Of a stretch of 45,950 nt of DNA, positions 42,449 to 45,950 are shown one piece after another. How positions within the stretch are numbered: the stretch's first letter is position 1; each line of letters begins with the position of its first letter. The stretch covers positions 1 to 45,950 of the forward strand of contig MFYT01000055.1 in NCBI GenBank assembly GCA_001789205.1, given 5' to 3'. The notes beneath the pieces were generated by a model. It worked only from the letters and a program-made list of their open reading frames with translations. It had not been told where the DNA came from and searched no databases. This DNA comes from Candidatus Raymondbacteria bacterium RIFOXYA2_FULL_49_16. GTDB taxonomy: Bacteria; Fibrobacterota; OXYB2-FULL-49-7; XYB2-FULL-49-35. Made by a program: the position numbers and the translations under genes.

Positions 42449-43953
42449 GATAGTATGAGTGAACGGCCGGTCATTTCAGCTGGCTGCCGCATGCCCAATA
42501 TCTGGAGCATGGTAGGCGCAATGTCCGCGAGAATACCGTCGTTGCGCAATGGTACCCGCCCTTGCCCTATCAGAATAAGCGGGACTTCGTTTGTCGTATG
42601 CGCTGTCATGGGCGAACCGTCCGCAAGCGTCATTTGTTCCGCGTTGCCGTGGTCGGCCGTGACAATGACTGATCCTCCCTGGGCTAGGACCGCGTCAACC
42701 ACATCGCCTGCGCATATATCCACTGTTTTGACCGCCTTGAGCACAGCCTTGAAAACACCGGTATGGCCCACCATATCGCAATTTGCGAAATTCACAATAA
42801 TGACATCGTAGATGTCCTTTTTTATCGCCTCAACGACCTTATCGCGCACTTCAGAAGCGCTCATTTCAGGCTGAATGTCGTAGGTAGCCACTTTGGGGCT
42901 GCTTATCAACACCCGATCTTCGCCTGGATAGGGCTCTTCCCGCTGTCCATTGAAAAAGAAGGTGACATGGGCGTACTTTTCAGTTTCCGCGCACCTGAGC
43001 TGGCGCAATCCCATGGCCGAGATGTATTCACCGAAAATGTTCGCGTTTGACATAGTGCCATAGGCAATACTAAAATTCCCGCCTTTGTAATAATCCGTGA
43101 ACGCGGTGAAATATACAGCGCGCTTTTCACGGGAAAACGAGGTGAATTTTTCATCGGTAAAAGCGTGGGTGAGCTGGCGCACCCGGTCGAGCCGGTAGTT
43201 AAAGAAAATAATGGCGTCCTTGTCCCGTATGCCTTTAAAATCAATGATTCGGGGCTTAATAAATTCATCATTTTCATCGTGAGCATATGCGTCGTCAATG
43301 GCTTCACGCCAGTTTTTGACCTTGATTCCCTGGCCCCTGATCAGGGAGTTGTAGGCGATTTCAGTGCGGTCCCAGCGCTGGTCGCGGTCCATGGCATAGT
43401 ATCTGCCCATTACTGACGCCACCCTCCCCACGCCATGTTTGTCGATCCCTTCCTGGAGCTGTTGCAGATAGGTAAGCGCTGACTTGGGCGGCGTGTCCCG
43501 TCCATCGGTGAATGCGTGAATAAGCACATTGGTAAACTTTTGCCGCGCGCACAAATCGAGAAGGGCCACGCAGTGTTCAGTGACCGCGTGCACGCCTTGG
43601 TCCTGCACAAGCCCGAACAGGTGCAGGGCGCTATTGTTTTTACGGGCGAATTCTATTGCCTGGACTAGCGCGGGGTTTGTGAAAAAATCGCCGTCTTTTA
43701 TGGATTTGGTTATACGGGTCATGCTCTGGTACACAATGCGGCCTGCGCCAATATTCAAGTGGCCCACTTCGCTGTTTCCCTGGTTGCCTGGCACAAGGCC
43801 CACATATTCGCCATGCGCTTTTATCAGGGTTGAAGGGTATTTTTCATTGAATTCATTGGTCCGGTCTGTCTTTGCGCATGAAATCCCATTTGATGGTGAT
43901 GCAGGCGCATGGCCCCAACCGTCGCGGATAATGAGGCAGACAGGTTTTTTCAT
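42445..43953 (-). CDS. gpmI: 2,3-bisphosphoglycerate-independent phosphoglycerate mutase
   Basis: A 502-residue manganese-dependent enzyme that interconverts 3- and 2-phosphoglycerate in glycolysis. The metal site starts at Asp11 in IIRDGWG, and the phospho-Ser is Ser61 in GNSEVGHLNIGAGR. Further metal residues are in VTADHGNAEQM near residue 440. The length is standard. CGGAG precedes the ATG. It is the first gene of an operon with cysS and clpP. Confidence 0.96.
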   Translation of the reverse strand: MKKPVCLIIRDGWGHAPASPSNGISCAKTDRTNEFNEKYPSTLIKAHGEYVGLVPGNQGNSEVGHLNIGAGRIVYQSMTRITKSIKDGDFFTNPALVQAIEFARKNNSALHLFGLVQDQGVHAVTEHCVALLDLCARQKFTNVLIHAFTDGRDTPPKSALTYLQQLQEGIDKHGVGRVASVMGRYYAMDRDQRWDRTEIAYNSLIRGQGIKVKNWREAIDDAYAHDENDEFIKPRIIDFKGIRDKDAIIFFNYRLDRVRQLTHAFTDEKFTSFSREKRAVYFTAFTDYYKGGNFSIAYGTMSNANIFGEYISAMGLRQLRCAETEKYAHVTFFFNGQREEPYPGEDRVLISSPKVATYDIQPEMSASEVRDKVVEAIKKDIYDVIIVNFANCDMVGHTGVFKAVLKAVKTVDICAGDVVDAVLAQGGSVIVTADHGNAEQMTLADGSPMTAHTTNEVPLILIGQGRVPLRNDGILADIAPTMLQILGMRQPAEMTGRSLILS

Positions 43954-44120
43954 TGGCGTTCTCCGGTCAAAGGGTGCTCACACGATCCATGCATGGACAA
44001 AAAAGATACATAGGTTCAGAATGGAGAGTCAAAGGGTTAATCAGGGATCTTCAAGGGGATTTCGCCCATCTGTATTTGAAACCTAACGAATGACCTTCAT
44101 TTGATGCATAACTTCTTCAC

Positions 44121-44138
44121 TATAACTCGACAGTTATA
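44121..44138. repeat. Perfect short palindrome after the transposase
   Basis: TATAACT at 44121-44127 and AGTTATA at 44132-44138 around CGAC. It lies just after the transposase stop codon, where an element end or a transcript end could be. No T-run follows on either strand. Confidence 0.4.
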
Positions 44139-44145
44139 AGTTATT

Positions 44146-45540
44146 TCATGCCGCGGCCTCCTCCAAAAAGCCGTTTCCCGAGTGAAATTTCTGCCTTTTA
44201 CGAATTAACAACGTTATCATGTTTTTTGCGAAGACCGTTAAGTTATTCCTGAAAATATTTGACAGTGCGATTTTGGTCATGAATTCCGATGGAATATCCT
44301 CTGGAGGTGTTCTCATCCAACACAGCGACTTGCTTATAATTTCCTTGGGGAATTTCAGGGCCAGCACTTGCAGTATTCCCAGAACGATGATTTGAACGAC
44401 AACGAATTTTTCAATGGCTTCAAGGGTAATTTTGGTTTTTTCGGGGTTTAAAGAAATCGGTTTTGGCGTACCTTTTCGTGCAGGTCGCCGAGAGGATGGT
44501 TGGAGATATTTTGACCAGAAATGATAGCATAATCCACCCAGGAGGTTTTTCAGTGAATTGAAGAGCGTCTCTATCGATGCTCGTCTACAATAGAGGAATA
44601 TTGCGGTCTTGGCACTTAAAGAAAGATCGTTTGTGATAAGAATTATCCTGCCATGCGATGACTCTATCAATATGAATCGCAAAACTCCTTTGATTGGTCT
44701 CCACAACAAATCCAATACGAGACACCTGACAGCTTCTGTGGTTCCGTATATGTCGGCGTCAACTGTTGTAAATTTGAATTTGGTTGAATCTGAATCAAAG
44801 AGTTTCATCAACTTGAGTTTCCTGCCATACGTTGGTTTGGGGCCACGTTTTCCTTTCTTTTTACTTCCTGCCGGCAAAAAGGCCGTTACGTTCTTTTTTG
44901 CTCGTGTCACTATATGAAGAGAGTCATTACTGGTACTGTGCGCCATAGTAAAAACAGGTCCAACGGCAAAAAAAGCATCAAGGACCAGGTATCCTTTTTT
45001 CTTCAATGTCTGCACTATCGACAATGCCGCACTAACAATTCGCGTAGAACGTTTTTCATCCAAGTCGCTCCGATGAATTTCTGCCCACATCGGCGTACTC
45101 CAGAACTTTTTGCGCACACTCGTCAATAAGGCGATGCAACCCCAGTGGTGACCGCGAAAGTAGGAAGGCTTGCTTCCTGTTTCCGAATCTTGATGTAGGG
45201 TTTCGACATCGGGAATCCTTCGGCCGTCTTTGACGTTCTTTGTGTGGTCGCCGGTAAGGACGATACGATCATGTAACTGATACTCAACATTCTGACGTAT
45301 CATCCACAACCACCAATGCTGTAAAAGAAATTGCGTACTCCATGCTGAGGAATGGAAGAAATGAAGCAGGCAGGGATAGCACAACGGCGTCAGGCACAGA
45401 GCCCTGATAATCGAACTGACCCCATAGGTGTCGGTGCGCATGACAAAGCCTACGATGGCGATGATGAACCAGCCGAAGGCCGCCTGCCGCGAAAAGGCAG
45501 GACGCAAGGCTTGTAATAGCTGCTCCAGATAAGAAATCAC
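44146..45540 (-). CDS. DDE transposase, IS4-like
   Basis: A 464-residue transposase. The likely catalytic residues are Asp in LTGDHTKNV near 96, Asp in LVLDAFFA near 195 and Glu in RRASIETLFNSLK near 322, the last matching the Y-R-E-K-like signature of IS4-type enzymes. The start codon is GTG with AGGAGGG ahead. The reading frame is intact. It is divergent from a short accessory gene at 45626, a pairing seen in some IS families. The terminal inverted repeats were not found; the right end may lie outside the window. Confidence 0.75.
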   Translation of the reverse strand: MISYLEQLLQALRPAFSRQAAFGWFIIAIVGFVMRTDTYGVSSIIRALCLTPLCYPCLLHFFHSSAWSTQFLLQHWWLWMIRQNVEYQLHDRIVLTGDHTKNVKDGRRIPDVETLHQDSETGSKPSYFRGHHWGCIALLTSVRKKFWSTPMWAEIHRSDLDEKRSTRIVSAALSIVQTLKKKGYLVLDAFFAVGPVFTMAHSTSNDSLHIVTRAKKNVTAFLPAGSKKKGKRGPKPTYGRKLKLMKLFDSDSTKFKFTTVDADIYGTTEAVRCLVLDLLWRPIKGVLRFILIESSHGRIILITNDLSLSAKTAIFLYCRRASIETLFNSLKNLLGGLCYHFWSKYLQPSSRRPARKGTPKPISLNPEKTKITLEAIEKFVVVQIIVLGILQVLALKFPKEIISKSLCWMRTPPEDIPSEFMTKIALSNIFRNNLTVFAKNMITLLIRKRQKFHSGNGFLEEAAA

Positions 45541-45560
45541 AAAAAACCCTCCTTTTTTCC

Positions 45561-45605
45561 TTGACTTGTTCTGTGTGCATTATCTATGCTATATGGCATA
45601 GATAA
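45561..45605 (+). promoter_or_regulatory. Promoter and palindrome between transposase and accessory gene
   Basis: TTGACT at 45561-45566 and TATGCT at 45585-45590 are 18 bases apart and would start transcription about 30 bases before the accessory gene. The -10 box lies in the perfect inverted repeat TTATCTATGC (45580-45589) / GCATAGATAA (45596-45605), so a protein bound here could block it. The transposase GTG is 40 bases away on the other strand. Confidence 0.55.
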
Positions 45606-45625
45606 CATACAAAAGGAGGCCGTCC

Positions 45626-45910
45626 ATGAGCAAGGGAAAAACAGATCACATGCAACAAAAACAGCAGACGCTTCAGCGTCAACTACGTGCACTGGGGCCG
45701 CTGATGCGGGGTAGCGTTGTCCGAATCGGGACCAGAAGCAAACAGTACTACTTTTCGCTTAACAAGGATAAGAAAACCAGGCTCATCTATTTGGGTGATA
45801 AACGGGTAGAACTCGCAAGGCAGTATTCCGATAATTACAAAAAACTATTGTGTATCGTTGAAAAAATGACTATCTTAAATATGGAAATAGTCAAACAAAG
45901 CGAAAGCTGA
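45626..45910 (+). CDS. Short transposase-linked protein (DUF6788-like)
   Basis: A 94-residue protein. The pattern LGPLMRGSVVRIGTRSK...YYFSLNKDKKTRLIYLGDKRVELARQYSDNYKKL resembles DUF6788-type small proteins found beside transposases. The middle part (40-60) looks like a beta hairpin; the C-terminus is helical. AGGAGG lies eight bases before the ATG. Its role in the element is unknown; it could be a DNA-binding regulator acting at the palindrome upstream. The gene ends 40 bases before the window edge. Confidence 0.65.
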   Translation: MSKGKTDHMQQKQQTLQRQLRALGPLMRGSVVRIGTRSKQYYFSLNKDKKTRLIYLGDKRVELARQYSDNYKKLLCIVEKMTILNMEIVKQSES

Positions 45911-45950
45911 TGCGCCGTGCCAGGCCATCAATTAGGTCTGAGAACTTTTG

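Noticed and set aside
43954-44145. Terminal inverted repeat of the insertion element
   Set aside because: No sequence in this gap matches the complement of 45911-45950, so the ends could not be placed; the right end may lie beyond the window.
45284-45580. A 98-codon frame overlapping the transposase start
   Set aside because: It is another frame of the transposase gene with no motif; the GTG-started transposase has the family signatures.

Overview
The window is a dense bacterial chromosome segment. From position 70 to 36116 all protein genes lie on the minus strand; a tRNA-Glu is the only exception. The right side is mixed. Two secreted proteins carry a C-terminal type IX secretion sorting domain (NFPNPFNP... 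ending in a K-rich tail). One EF-G is of the spirochaete/mitochondrial EFG1 class. Asp-box, PQQ and TPR proteins are abundant. Together these point to an uncultivated member of the FCB group (Fibrobacterota-like or a related candidate phylum). This placement is inference from protein style, not from a marker gene.

Layout: (1) 70-6267, a carbohydrate catabolic operon: regulator, two xylose-isomerase-like TIM barrels around a Gfo/Idh/MocA dehydrogenase, and a sodium:solute symporter, preceded by an uncharted 20-codon ORF with a perfect Shine-Dalgarno. (2) 6282-7790, tRNA-Glu with promoter and terminator, then an APC permease. (3) 7886-16731, a six-gene MoxR / DUF58 / DUF4175 / gluzincin / TPR operon for the cell envelope. 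(4) 16849-33136, the most unusual part. An HPr-kinase-like protein, a PqqD-like protein, a radical SAM/SPASM enzyme, a small S26-like peptidase and a 47-residue Cys-rich peptide are followed by a 3310-residue modular secreted protein, a PQQ-propeller protein and a 13-14-repeat Asp-box protein. (5) 33304-36116, a RecA/KaiC-like ATPase and EF-G. (6) 36227-39431 on the plus strand, a PEGA protein, an ECF sigma factor and a FecR-TPR protein. (7) 39717-40354, a VapBC toxin-antitoxin pair. (8) 40454-43953, clpP, cysS and gpmI. (9) 44146-45910, a DDE transposase with a divergent short accessory gene.

The standout candidate system is the block at 30467-33136. It reads as a RiPP (ribosomally made, modified peptide) cassette. 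The 47-residue peptide begins with a YxxPxV motif of the kind bound by PqqD-type recognition domains and ends in a Gly/Cys-rich segment with three Cys. The peptidase has Cys where signal-peptidase-like enzymes have the nucleophilic Ser, and the Sec11-type His is retained. Similar gene content (HPr-kinase-like, PqqD-like, radical SAM/SPASM, small protein) is known from the SynChlorMet-type cassettes, but this combination with a Cys/His S26-like peptidase and a giant surface protein is not one I recognise.

Everything here was read by eye; no alignment or database search was run. Module boundaries and start codons were worked out from the sequence, and functions come from family motifs.
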